Assembly (NCBI RefSeq): GCF_012726345.1
Contig: NZ_PTXN01000007.1
Location: forward strand, 1 to 64,000
DNA length: 64,000 nt
DNA from: Marinomonas sp. UCMA 3892
Lineage (GTDB): Bacteria; Pseudomonadota; Gammaproteobacteria; Pseudomonadales; Marinomonadaceae
Reading direction: 5' to 3'
Shown: piece by piece, positions 45,933-55,655 of the stretch
Numbering within the stretch: the first letter of the stretch is position 1
How the letters are laid out: each line of letters starts with the position of its first letter
Translations under genes and position numbers: made by a program
Notes under the pieces: model-generated
What the model was told of the DNA's origin: nothing
Database searches by the model: none
What the model saw: only the letters and a program-made list of their open reading frames with translations

Positions 45933-47708
45933 CTAAATAGTCTCTAAAAGAGCGCTCAACAATACGTATTGAGCCCCCAAATGCTGGGCAACATCTTTGC
46001 CTCGGCCACGTTTTACCGGTGCGTTTTCTATATCTATCAATACGGTGTTACCCGGTAGAACAAGATCCGATACATCCGCTTGAGTGCGCCCATCGGTCAA
46101 TATGTAAGTTTGGCTCTGTAATCCCGCAGTTGCCTTGTGTTGTTGTACCAAATACTGACTGGCGTTTTCTATGGCAACGCGAAACGGCGTACCGCCACCA
46201 GCACCTAAATCATCAAGTAAGTCTGAGATTTCTTTTGGCGCACGGACTTTTGGCAAAATCGACGACATACCGTCCTGCCCAAAACCTAAAATCGTAATCT
46301 GTTCTCGTGCTAAATACGCACGGTTGGCAATGTCTAAAATCACGCCTTTAGCTTGAGCAAAAACGCCTTGGCTCAAGGTTGATGCCGACGTATCTAATAA
46401 CACCAAGTGCAAAACCGCTTGGCCGGTTTTGTTCGGTTTATGGATCAAGTCTTTCGGTGGCCACTCTTGCGGTTGACTCACAATACTTCGAAACCAATCA
46501 ATGCCATTGACCGATTGATTTTCGTGCAATGGCGCCACATCAGGACGATAACCGCCCTGCTGCTTGCCTTTGAGCTTTCCCGGCGTTACCTCATCGAGAC
46601 GAGAGTGATCCACCTTCTTTAGGCTGGCGTCATGATCTAAGCTGACACTAATTGGCGCACTGCTGGCAAGGGTTTGCGCAGGCATACTGCCCCACTCGCC
46701 CATGCCATCTTGATCATGGTGTTGATTGTCTTCAGAAAGCTCATCTTGTGGCTGAGGGCTTTTATTCAATGAAGGCGACCGAGAAGAATCCGGTCTGCGA
46801 GACGGTGGCGGGCTGGATGCTTGAGGCTGAGAGTTCGCTTGTCGGCGATGGGCCAAGACCAACTCTTCAACAGCTTGAATATCTTCAAGAGACACCGCTT
46901 TGGCGCCACGCCATGCAGCATGAGTCATCGCGGCTCGAATCCAAACAATGTCGCCACGCACGCCATCAATATTGGCCAGCTGACAACGTCTGGCAACCTC
47001 TAAACGCAGCTCATCAGCGCAGCTAAGTTGTGCTAATACTTGTCTTGCCAAACGAATACTGTTTTTTAAGTTGCGTTGTTTGTATTTAAACGCCTCACAA
47101 AAAGCCTGTGGATCTTGATCGTATTCGTCTCGCAGACGAACAATCTGTACGCGCTCTTCAAGGCTATATTGATTCACTAATTCGACCATTAACCCAAAAC
47201 GGTCTTTTAACTGCGGACGTAATTCACCTTCGTCTGGGTTCATGGTACCAACCAATAAGAAACGCGCCGCGTGTTCATGGCTGATGCCATCACGCTCAAC
47301 ACGATTTATCCCACTGGCCGACACATCTAGAAGCTGATCAACAAGATGATCTGGCAACAGATTCACCTCATCCACATACAAGACGCCACCGTGCGCTTTG
47401 CTAAGCAAACCAGGTTTAAACTGCACTTGTTTGTCTTGTAAAACCTGCTCTAAATCCAATGCGCCAAGCAAGCGATCCTCACTCGTACCAAGCGGTAAAG
47501 TGGCAAAAGGCGCGAGATCTTCACCTTGTAATCCTGGCATTACACCAGATAAACCACGCGCTAAAGTAGACTTTGCTGAGCCACGAGGCCCACTGACTAA
47601 AACACCGCCAATTTGTGGGTTAATCGCACACAAAATCAACGCCAATTTAAGCGGCTCTTGCCCCGCTACTGCGGTAAAAGGAAAGTCACTAGAGGCTAAA
47701 CGGGTCAT
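45933..47708 (-). CDS. Chelatase ATPase, fused BchI/BchD-type (CobN partner)
   Basis: The 591-residue protein joins an AAA+ domain (about 1-290: SGPRGSAKSTLARGLSG Walker A, GGVLYVDEVNLLPDH Walker B, LLVGTMNPDEGELRPQL) to a linker rich in Pro, Ser and acidic residues (about 295-350) and a VWA domain (about 420-590: LVLLDTSASTLS metal site). This mirrors the small and middle subunits of Mg-chelatase. In cobalamin operons of Pseudomonas-type bacteria such a protein powers CobN cobalt insertion. It is the first gene of the operon; cobN is not in the window. Confidence 0.88.
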   Translation of the reverse strand: MTRLASSDFPFTAVAGQEPLKLALILCAINPQIGGVLVSGPRGSAKSTLARGLSGVMPGLQGEDLAPFATLPLGTSEDRLLGALDLEQVLQDKQVQFKPGLLSKAHGGVLYVDEVNLLPDHLVDQLLDVSASGINRVERDGISHEHAARFLLVGTMNPDEGELRPQLKDRFGLMVELVNQYSLEERVQIVRLRDEYDQDPQAFCEAFKYKQRNLKNSIRLARQVLAQLSCADELRLEVARRCQLANIDGVRGDIVWIRAAMTHAAWRGAKAVSLEDIQAVEELVLAHRRQANSQPQASSPPPSRRPDSSRSPSLNKSPQPQDELSEDNQHHDQDGMGEWGSMPAQTLASSAPISVSLDHDASLKKVDHSRLDEVTPGKLKGKQQGGYRPDVAPLHENQSVNGIDWFRSIVSQPQEWPPKDLIHKPNKTGQAVLHLVLLDTSASTLSQGVFAQAKGVILDIANRAYLAREQITILGFGQDGMSSILPKVRAPKEISDLLDDLGAGGGTPFRVAIENASQYLVQQHKATAGLQSQTYILTDGRTQADVSDLVLPGNTVLIDIENAPVKRGRGKDVAQHLGAQYVLLSALLETI

Positions 47709-47816
47709 TGAGCTACCTGTTGCATTTCGTTAAGGTGAAAAGGAAATCATAAGCCGTCTATTGTAGGCGTTTTTGCTATGATTTGTCTTGTTTGACCTTA
47801 ACGAGGCAGTAGATTC

Positions 47817-47945
47817 ATGTCAAACCTAACGCCTACAGCATGGCTTGAACAAACGCATGCCTACGAAGAAACGATGTGGGTTATTCGTTCTCTGTCTTAT
47901 ACTTATCAATCAATGTTTCTACCAATCCCAAATCAAATTGATTGA
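47817..47945 (+). other. Short forward frame, possible truncated gene start
   Basis: A 42-codon frame begins MSNLTPTAWLEQTHAYEETM after a GAGG ten bases upstream. Only its first 64 bases are outside the convergent kinase gene; the rest overlaps that gene's 3' end. The first part looks like a protein N-terminus, but no family was recognised. It may be a remnant left when the kinase region joined, or chance. Confidence 0.3.
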
Positions 47946-50589
47946 TCGCCGCTTGAAGGGCTTTTTGCTGTTTTGCAGATAAGAATTGGCGTAGCTGATG
48001 AAAAACATCTTCGGTTGTCTGTACATCGCCACTTTGTGCTGCCATCAACAAGGGTTGCCAATCTTCAAGCTGTAGCTCGTGTTGCCCATCAACCGACTTA
48101 TCTATTTCGACAGCTCCTTCCGTTTGATCAGCGCCTTCATCTTGCTCTGCTGGGGTTTCATTGATGGGAACAAACTGCACATCAAGATGCGCTACTAAAG
48201 CTTTGTAGATATCTTCAATTTGATAGGGTTTGGCAATGACTTGCCAAAAACCTTCGTCTAATAATGCTTGCTGCTCATGCTCCAATGTCGATGCAGTTAC
48301 AGCAATAACAGGAATAAGTTGCTTTTGATCTTCATGTTGAATGAATTTTAATAATTCTATACCGGTTTTGTTGGGCATTCGAATATCAGTCATAACTAAG
48401 TCTGGAGAACTGGCTTTGAAGGCTTTAATGGCTTGCTCACCATCCGCAGCCTCTATAATCTGACAGCCTGCTTTTTCCAATAAAGACACCAAAATATCGC
48501 GGGACCAATCATCATCTTCTGCCACCAAAACTTTGATGGGATCATTCAATCTCATATTAAGCAGTGTGTCTTGGTCATCACAATCAGTCGATTCGCTGTC
48601 TTCGACTTTAGACAAGGGTAAATCAACAATAATTTGTGTTCCGACACCCTCACTACTTTTAACCGATAAAGTGCCGTTCATCAGTTTGACTAACGTCGTC
48701 GATAAAGACAAACCTAACCCTGTGCCACCAGAAGCCTCCCCCGCTTTCCCCTGTATAAAGGGCGTGAACAGGTGATCCATTAATTCAGCTTCTATTCCTG
48801 GCCCCGTATCTTCGATGCTGATATGAATACGATCCTCGACAATCTGAACGACAGCTTTCACATAACCTTGGTCTGTGAATTTCACCGCATTGCCTAGTAA
48901 GTTGGTAATTATTTGCTGGAATTTAACGGGATCTATCCAGACAAACTGCCGCTCGTCTATATCACACTCGACAATAAGCTCTAGGCCTTTTTCCTGAGCT
49001 TGACCTTGAAAGAGCTTACTAATCTGACTAACTTCGCGACAAAGATTAACTTTTTGCTCGTGTAGCACAAGTCGTCCGGACTCTATTCGAGCAATGTCTA
49101 AAATATCGTTAATCAAGCCCAATAAACGATGCCCAGCACTGGCAATAGATAAAAAACGCGTTCTAGAAACGCCGGTTAATTGATTGTCTTCACTGATCAG
49201 TTGTGCGTAGCCTATAATCGCATTTAATGGCGTACGAATTTCATGACTCATATTAGCTAAAAAATGGCTTTTCGCCTGGCTGGCTTGCTCGGCAGCTTCT
49301 TTCGCTTGCTCCAACTCCATAGACACATATTTTTGCTCGGTAATATCATTCATGATGTCACCAACAGAGGTTGCCTTACCATTTTCATCACGCAATAAAA
49401 AATAGGTTTCATAGGTTGCGAAGATATGACCGTCTAAGCTCTTGGCCTGCAACTCACCCTCCCAAACACCGTGCTCTCTCACATAAGGAATCACTGTTTC
49501 TTTCAGAAACTTTTGGCTAGCCTCAGGATAAAATTCAAGATAGTTATATTCGGCCAAAGACACATCACTGGCCTCTTCACCCACACCAAGAAGTGAACGT
49601 ATTTTTTTATTAAAATACGTAATATCGCCGTCCAAAGTAGCCATGGCAAAACCTTGTGCGGAATTATCAGCAAAGCTTTTAAATAGCTTGAGTTGATTAA
49701 AAAGTTGATGGCGTTCGGTAATGTCACGAGCAATACCTAATGTGCCACGAAAGTTTATAGAAGGTTCAATGACTGGAACTCGATAAACTTCGAATAAACA
49801 CGGCTCGCCACCATCTTTTGGATAGCCCCAACCTTGTTCATGTGATGTTATGCCTGTTTGTAAAGGAACCTCACCGACACTTTGATAATAAGCACCTTTA
49901 CCATCCAGATTTAAATCTAAATCACTTTTGCCTTTTATTTCTAGCGCAGTGAGTTGATTAAAATCTAAAAAAGCTTGATTACAGTCGAGGTAATTTCCCT
50001 GCTCATCTTTTGACCAAACAATATCTGGAATGTTATTTAACAGAGAGGATAAGGTAAGTTCTCGACGACGCGCTTCTTCACGTGCAACGATCAAAGCGGT
50101 TTCAGTTTCAACTAGATGGCCTATTTCTTCAAAAATCCCAGCTACACTCAAAACACGATGGTGGCTATCTCTACGAGTAACGCTACCGCGCATCTCTATC
50201 CAAAAACATTCATTAAGATGATTCTGAATCTGTAAGCGTATCGATTTAGGCGCGAGATGTGTTTCTTGTTCGAGTAACGCAGTTTTCCATGTATTGAAAG
50301 TTATTTGATCTTCTGATGATAAAAACGCCAACCAATCTTCTAGGCGCTTTGGTGTTTTTTGTTCTTCAAAACCAAGTTGCATAAAGAATTCAGAAGAAGC
50401 ATATAAACGACCCGTTTCAGGAAACCACTCCCAGACACCTGCATTAGTGGCGAGAATCGCTCTTGAATAGCGGCGCTGTAATAGCTTAAAACGAAAAAGA
50501 AAGGCGAGCTGCAAAGCAACCAGTACAAAAGCAGTTAGGCAAAATAAACCAGCAAACACTTTGAGTAGAATGGGAAACTCTATATCCAT
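47881..50589 (-). CDS. PAS-containing hybrid sensor histidine kinase
   Basis: The 902-residue protein has one membrane helix (about 9-31), three PAS/PAC units (about 40-160, 185-300 and 310-425), a HisKA domain with FLANMSHEIRTPLNAIIGYA, an ATPase domain (NLLGNAVKFTDQG, GGTGLGLSLS) and a receiver domain (VLVAEDDDWSRDI, LVMTDIRMPNKTGIEL). The last 95 residues form a helical tail without a clear Hpt histidine. It lies 78 bp after the REC-GGDEF-EAL gene in the same direction, so the two may form one signalling unit. Confidence 0.92.
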   Translation of the reverse strand: MDIEFPILLKVFAGLFCLTAFVLVALQLAFLFRFKLLQRRYSRAILATNAGVWEWFPETGRLYASSEFFMQLGFEEQKTPKRLEDWLAFLSSEDQITFNTWKTALLEQETHLAPKSIRLQIQNHLNECFWIEMRGSVTRRDSHHRVLSVAGIFEEIGHLVETETALIVAREEARRRELTLSSLLNNIPDIVWSKDEQGNYLDCNQAFLDFNQLTALEIKGKSDLDLNLDGKGAYYQSVGEVPLQTGITSHEQGWGYPKDGGEPCLFEVYRVPVIEPSINFRGTLGIARDITERHQLFNQLKLFKSFADNSAQGFAMATLDGDITYFNKKIRSLLGVGEEASDVSLAEYNYLEFYPEASQKFLKETVIPYVREHGVWEGELQAKSLDGHIFATYETYFLLRDENGKATSVGDIMNDITEQKYVSMELEQAKEAAEQASQAKSHFLANMSHEIRTPLNAIIGYAQLISEDNQLTGVSRTRFLSIASAGHRLLGLINDILDIARIESGRLVLHEQKVNLCREVSQISKLFQGQAQEKGLELIVECDIDERQFVWIDPVKFQQIITNLLGNAVKFTDQGYVKAVVQIVEDRIHISIEDTGPGIEAELMDHLFTPFIQGKAGEASGGTGLGLSLSTTLVKLMNGTLSVKSSEGVGTQIIVDLPLSKVEDSESTDCDDQDTLLNMRLNDPIKVLVAEDDDWSRDILVSLLEKAGCQIIEAADGEQAIKAFKASSPDLVMTDIRMPNKTGIELLKFIQHEDQKQLIPVIAVTASTLEHEQQALLDEGFWQVIAKPYQIEDIYKALVAHLDVQFVPINETPAEQDEGADQTEGAVEIDKSVDGQHELQLEDWQPLLMAAQSGDVQTTEDVFHQLRQFLSAKQQKALQAAINQFDLGLVETLIDKYKTENE

Positions 50590-50667
50590 GATAAATCCCT
50601 AAAAACACCAGAAGTAACTTTATTGACTTTAAAAGCCCAGCACGAAGTCGCGCGAGTACAACGTGTG

Positions 50668-52452
50668 CTAAAGCTTTTCCGGCTTATGGAAAAAATATCC
50701 CTGCCCCCACTCAACACCTAAAAGCTTAAGCTTATCTACGATACTCTGGTTTTCGACAAACTCGGCCACGACAGGTTTATTGAGCATCTTAGCCAACTTT
50801 ACAATCGAGTCGACCATACCGTAGTGAATTTCATTTACGTGCATGTCTTTAATAAACATGCCATCAATTTTAATTAAATCAAATGGCAAATCCATCAAAT
50901 ACGCAAAGGACGAGAAGCCCGTACCAAAGTCATCCAAAGCAATGGTACAGCCATGTTCGTGAAGTAAAGACATAAACCGGCGAGTATCAGAAAAATTATT
51001 AAGTGCTTCAGTTTCGGTAATTTCAAAGCAAAATTTACTGCCATCTAATTGATAATACTTTAACTGCTCAATTATGAATTCGGCAAAATTGGCCTGTCGC
51101 ACTGACAGCGCTGACACATTCAACGCCACTTGATCAATTTCGTCCCACAAACCTGCACGCTCTGCCAATTGCTGCATGGTATTACTAATCACCCAGCGAT
51201 CTATTTTGGAGACGATACCAAAACGCTCTGCCGCTCGAATAAAGTCATTGGGATAAATTAAACCACCCGTTTCTTCGTCTTTTAGTCGAACTAATATTTC
51301 TATTTTCTTCTTAGGTTCATCGTTAATCAATGAGCACACTTGTTGAAAATGCACTTCGAATAAATCTTTATCAAGGCCGTCAATAATACGCAGCCCCCAG
51401 TTTAAATTGCCTCTGTGCTCATCATAAGCAAGGTCTTTGGCATTTTTTATAATTCTAGAATGGATACCCGACTTTTTGCTGGAATAGCAAATTTCGTCGG
51501 CCAACATCACAACTTGTTCAAAAGACACCATATCGAGCGTAATTGGAATAGCAACTTGCGTCACCGTCATTCGAAACTGACGCTCATCCCATACAAATGA
51601 AAAGTCCTTGAAACCTTTTTGTAGTAAACGGAAAAAAGATTCGACGGCTTCGTCACCGCCTTTACTAATAACAATGGCAAATTTATCACCACTTAAACGC
51701 GCACAGAAATCTCGTTGAGGATCGGCAAGTTCACTCATCATAATAGCCAACTGATACAATAACTCATCGCCAGCGATACAACCACATGAATCGTTTATCA
51801 AACGAAATTCGTTTACATCGATTAAAATAAAATACGGTATGTGCTCAGCGGTTTTAGCTTGAACTCCAGAAATGAGATGAGATATGTGTTCGTCTAGTGC
51901 GTCGCGATTATAAAGTTGGGTTACGAAGTCGTGCTGAGCAAGATACTTTAATCGATCTTGCATATAACGTCTTTCGTTCACTTCTTTTCGAAGGTTTCGA
52001 TTTACCAAATTAAGATCAGCAGTACGCTCACGAACCTTCTCTTCCAGTGACAAGGTAAGCTCTCTTAATTCATTCACCAATTGGAATTTTTCCAACTGGT
52101 GCTGAACTCTAGAGCGGACTTCTTCAATTCGGATAGGCTTACTTATGTAGTCATTGCCACCAGCCTCAAAACCTCGGCCAATATCATCAGCTAACGCAGT
52201 AACAAAAATAATAGGAACATCTTTGTGATGCGGATGACATCGAATTCGACGACAAGTTTCGAATCCGTCAATCCCCCCCATCATGACATCTAACAAAATC
52301 AAACACGGCTGGGTTCTATCTAGCAGCTCCAAAGCTCGTTCGCCGGAGTTTGCTACAGAAATTTGGCAATCCAATGCATCCATTACTTCCTTTAAAACGC
52401 GTAAATTCTCTGGAACATCATCGACAATTAACACTGTTGGGGACTGCTTCAT
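50668..52452 (-). CDS. REC-GGDEF-EAL response regulator
   Basis: The 594-residue protein has a receiver domain (1-120; D55 in LLDVMMGGIDGFE), a coiled coil (about 125-165), a GGDEF domain whose signature reads RLSGDKF instead of RxGGDEF, and an EAL domain (about 345-590). EAL residues look complete: EILVRL, NVSALSVRQ, EITETEALN, LDDFGTGFSSFAYL, IKID, AEFVEN, QGYFF. So it is probably a phosphodiesterase with an inactive or GTP-sensing GGDEF. It may be controlled by phosphotransfer from the kinase downstream. Confidence 0.93.
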   Translation of the reverse strand: MKQSPTVLIVDDVPENLRVLKEVMDALDCQISVANSGERALELLDRTQPCLILLDVMMGGIDGFETCRRIRCHPHHKDVPIIFVTALADDIGRGFEAGGNDYISKPIRIEEVRSRVQHQLEKFQLVNELRELTLSLEEKVRERTADLNLVNRNLRKEVNERRYMQDRLKYLAQHDFVTQLYNRDALDEHISHLISGVQAKTAEHIPYFILIDVNEFRLINDSCGCIAGDELLYQLAIMMSELADPQRDFCARLSGDKFAIVISKGGDEAVESFFRLLQKGFKDFSFVWDERQFRMTVTQVAIPITLDMVSFEQVVMLADEICYSSKKSGIHSRIIKNAKDLAYDEHRGNLNWGLRIIDGLDKDLFEVHFQQVCSLINDEPKKKIEILVRLKDEETGGLIYPNDFIRAAERFGIVSKIDRWVISNTMQQLAERAGLWDEIDQVALNVSALSVRQANFAEFIIEQLKYYQLDGSKFCFEITETEALNNFSDTRRFMSLLHEHGCTIALDDFGTGFSSFAYLMDLPFDLIKIDGMFIKDMHVNEIHYGMVDSIVKLAKMLNKPVVAEFVENQSIVDKLKLLGVEWGQGYFFHKPEKL

Positions 52453-52808
52453 ACCTAGCTATGCCTTTTCTATGATTTAACAATCACTTAAATGAAGTAA
52501 TTAAAACGCCACGATTGAACAATTATTAAATAATGCCCCTAAATACTACCCCTGTTTCTTATCAAATATCCATCTAAGTTAGATATAAAAAAGCCTAGCA
52601 TAAAAATTAGACAATGATCCAAAGTACAGAATAAAACCAGATTGAACAAGAATCTTAAATGAAAATTCATTAAAGCTCTGAAGAGAGGAAATATACAAGC
52701 TAGATTCAGGGCATGTACTAATGTGGATCAAGAAAAGTCCACATTAGTACACTGACAAAACGACCAGTAAAAATGAGTATAATCAAAAGTAAAGATCGAC
52801 TTTATACC
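52453..52808. other. Intergenic region with a perfect 14-bp hairpin
   Basis: About 350 bp between the REC-GGDEF-EAL start and the YitT stop. It is AT-rich and lacks a supported gene. The hairpin at 52715-52752 is listed separately. Confidence 0.6.
52715..52752. repeat. Perfect 14-bp inverted repeat with 10-bp loop
   Basis: TGTACTAATGTGGA (52715-52728) is mirrored by TCCACATTAGTACA (52739-52752). It lies beyond the yitT-type stop codon but has no T-run. It may terminate that gene weakly or be a protein-binding site. Confidence 0.55.
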
Positions 52809-53411
52809 TTAAACTTTAGCGTCTACCATCACTATTTGCGCCCACTTTGGTGGACGATGATAACGGCCAACTACTGAACTTAATAATAAGAACGCAAGTA
52901 GCGAATAGGCTAAATGGCCCCAATCAAGAAACACCACCGCCGCCATCAATACTGCAATATCCGCAACTAACGTTGTTTTGCTTGCATGAACGCCAAATCG
53001 TCGCTCTAAATACACAGATAAGATATTCAGTCCGCCTAAAGAAGCATTATGGCGGAACAAGATAATCAGCCCAAAACCAACTAATAAGCCACCTAGGGCA
53101 CCCGATAAAAGAGGATGCATCGATAGAGCAACATAGTGTTTCATCAGTTCAGAAAGTAAAGACAACAAACTAACACTGGCAAAGGTACGTAAAGTAAAGT
53201 CTCGCCCTAGTGTGTACCAAGCTAATATGTAAAAAGGAATATTAAGCAAGAAAAACAACTGCCCAAAAGATAAATCAGTAACCCGCAACAGAATCATTCC
53301 AGCGCCTGCAGTACCGCTAATAAGCAACCCAGCAGAATTTAGAATATGCAAGCCTAAGGCAACAAGCAGACAGCCCTCAATAATAGAGAGCCAACGATGA
53401 GTGGTTTTCAT
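52809..53411 (-). CDS. YitT-family membrane protein
   Basis: The 200-residue protein has about five to six membrane helices and matches the YitT membrane domain: GLHILNSAGLLISGTAGAGM, LFFLLNIPFYILAWYTLGRD, FRHNASLGGLNILSVYLERR. The extra C-terminal cytoplasmic domain of larger YitT proteins is absent. Its function is unknown; the family is often divergent from a LysR regulator, as here. Confidence 0.85.
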   Translation of the reverse strand: MKTTHRWLSIIEGCLLVALGLHILNSAGLLISGTAGAGMILLRVTDLSFGQLFFLLNIPFYILAWYTLGRDFTLRTFASVSLLSLLSELMKHYVALSMHPLLSGALGGLLVGFGLIILFRHNASLGGLNILSVYLERRFGVHASKTTLVADIAVLMAAVVFLDWGHLAYSLLAFLLLSSVVGRYHRPPKWAQIVMVDAKV

Positions 53412-53676
53412 AAAACATCCTTAACAAGATTCGTATTAACTTTTGGTTAATAACAAAGGTTTGTAAAAATCGCTTCTTGTGAAAGCGGATAACACAGACC
53501 ACATTCAATTCAGTAAATTCAGCTCTGAGTTTATCAGTTAAAACTGAAGCACATTTCATACCATAACTTCAGAATATACAATTGCTTATGGACTTTTATT
53601 TACTTCTTGGATCATTTATCACAAGGGAAGCGAATAGCACTACTCATCAAAACAGAAACAAGGCTACAATAGCCAA

Positions 53677-54564
53677 ATGAGAATCACACTTAGACAATTA
53701 CAAATTTTTGAAGCGGTTGTTCACACCGGATCCGTTACTGCTGCTGCAGAAATGGTTTCTATCAGCCAACCTGCTGCAAGCCAGGCACTAAGAGAGCTAG
53801 AAGCTCTTTTAGGCAGGCCTCTTTTCCGCCGCCATGGCAAACGTTTACAAATAACACCACAAGCAAGGCACCTCCTACCACAAGCTCGCGCAGTTCTCAG
53901 TCAAATAGAACAAATCGAGAGCATGGGCAACGAAGATGAGCTAAGCGGCTCGTTGCATTTGGCTGCCAGTGTGAGTGTTGGTAATTATCTTCTGCCTAAA
54001 CAGATGTCTTTATTTAAACGTCAACATCCTAACATTCGTTTTAACTTAGACATTGGCAATACACAAAGTGTGATTCAACAATTACTCACAGGCAAAGCTG
54101 AAGTCGGTTTTATAGAAGGCTACTGCCAACACGCAGAATTGATGACCCAAGTATGGTTAAAAGACGAACTTGTGGTATTTGGTTCCGCTGAAGAAGAACG
54201 CCCTAAGAATTTATCTTGGGAAGATTTAAAAGAAGCCAGCTGGGTAATGCGCGAATCCGGCTCTGGCACTCGCAATATATTAGAACAAGCCACCGCCGCT
54301 CAAATTCCACAACTTAATGTCGTCCTTTCTCTTGCTCATATGGAAGCGGTGAAACAAGCTGTCATTCATCAAATGGGACTTGGCTGTTTGTCTCGTATGG
54401 CTATATCCCAAGAACTCAACGCTGGCCTAATACGTCTTTATCAGACACCATTAGAGTTAAACCGAAACCTATTAATTGTCACACCAAAGAATACCGCGCT
54501 AACCCAAAACGCCCAGCGCTTTATCGATCTATGCTGTACAGTGCCAATCCTACCAAATACATAA
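53677..54564 (+). CDS. LysR-family regulator (YeiE-like)
   Basis: The 295-residue protein has an N-terminal helix-turn-helix (about 1-60: LRQLQIFEAVVHTGSVTAAA, SISQPAASQALRELEALLGR) and a substrate-binding domain (about 90-290). The sequence resembles YeiE/CysB-like regulators. It is divergent from the yitT-type gene, so that gene is the likely target. No inducer can be read from the sequence. Confidence 0.9.
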   Translation: MRITLRQLQIFEAVVHTGSVTAAAEMVSISQPAASQALRELEALLGRPLFRRHGKRLQITPQARHLLPQARAVLSQIEQIESMGNEDELSGSLHLAASVSVGNYLLPKQMSLFKRQHPNIRFNLDIGNTQSVIQQLLTGKAEVGFIEGYCQHAELMTQVWLKDELVVFGSAEEERPKNLSWEDLKEASWVMRESGSGTRNILEQATAAQIPQLNVVLSLAHMEAVKQAVIHQMGLGCLSRMAISQELNAGLIRLYQTPLELNRNLLIVTPKNTALTQNAQRFIDLCCTVPILPNT

Positions 54565-54678
54565 AATATACGTTTTAAGACCTTTGCTAGATTATTTAGC
54601 ATTTACAGTTGAAGTTTACGCAAAGGTCAATACAATAAATTCATAAAATATATAAATTATGCGAATTACATAAAAATT

Positions 54679-55629
54679 ATGAATATTAATAAAATAGATC
54701 TTAATCTCCTTATTTATCTCGATGTCTTACTGCGAGAATGCAACGTTACGCGCTCTGCAAATCAGCTAAACATCACACAGCCTGCAATGAGCAATGGCTT
54801 AAAGCGACTAAGAGATTTATTAAGCGACCCACTGCTAGTCCGCACTAGTGAAGGCATGAAGCCAACTGAGAAAGCCTTACGCCTACAACCTATCGTGCGC
54901 AAAGTTCTATTAGAACTAGAAGAAGCTCTGCAGCCAGAAGCAGACTTTAACGAAAGTATTAGTACACGTGTATTTCGTATCATGGCAAGTGACTATGCCG
55001 CTTCAACCGTTATTCCACGACTACTTAATCGTCTACGGGAATTTGCACCTGGCATTACGCTCGACATAATGACGCCAAGTGATGTCACCTTTCATGATGT
55101 TGAGGCTGGCAAAATCGATATGGCCATTAACCGTTTCGAAGAATTACCTCAATCCTTCCATCAAAAAAGTGTCTGGTTTGATACCTTTGTCTGCATGATG
55201 AGCTCAAAAAATCCTGTCAAAGACCATTTTGATATTGAAGCATACTTACAAGCCCAGCACATTTGGGTGAGTAAAACAGGCTTTGGTGTGGGTGTCGGCA
55301 TGGATCCAAACGACGTACAGAAATTAGGCTGGGTTGATGAGGCACTACAAGCTCTTGATCATAAACGCAGCATTCGGGTGTTTACTAGAAGTTACCATAC
55401 CGCGATGCACCTGGCTCTTGAGCAAGACCTTATTGCCACCCTTCCCAAAAAAGTCGCTATGGTTAATAAAAAGAACCCTGATTTAGTCATTCTTGATCCA
55501 CCATTCGATATTCCAGAAATTGAACTAAAAATGATTTGGAGCCCGCTACTACATCACGATGCCAGTCATATTTGGTTCAGAAGACAAGTCATTGATGTAG
55601 CAAATGAGCTAAAAGCACAAGCTAAATAA
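54679..55629 (+). CDS. LysR-family regulator (NodD/NahR-like)
   Basis: The 316-residue protein begins INKIDLNLLIYLDVLLRECN and has TRSANQLNITQPAMSNGLKR with LRDLLSDPLLVRTSEGMKPT, the NodD/NahR-like LysR subgroup. The C-terminal ligand domain spans about 90-310. It lies in the same direction as the glyoxalase-like gene, 26 bp upstream of it, so they may be co-transcribed. This is a different LysR subgroup from its upstream neighbour. Confidence 0.9.
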   Translation: MNINKIDLNLLIYLDVLLRECNVTRSANQLNITQPAMSNGLKRLRDLLSDPLLVRTSEGMKPTEKALRLQPIVRKVLLELEEALQPEADFNESISTRVFRIMASDYAASTVIPRLLNRLREFAPGITLDIMTPSDVTFHDVEAGKIDMAINRFEELPQSFHQKSVWFDTFVCMMSSKNPVKDHFDIEAYLQAQHIWVSKTGFGVGVGMDPNDVQKLGWVDEALQALDHKRSIRVFTRSYHTAMHLALEQDLIATLPKKVAMVNKKNPDLVILDPPFDIPEIELKMIWSPLLHHDASHIWFRRQVIDVANELKAQAK

Positions 55630-55655
55630 TAAGAGCTATCAGAAGACACAAAACT

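Noticed and set aside
47709..47880. Possible cobalamin riboswitch before the cobalamin operon
   Set aside because: I looked for the conserved B12-box elements on the leftward strand here and before 38796 and saw none.
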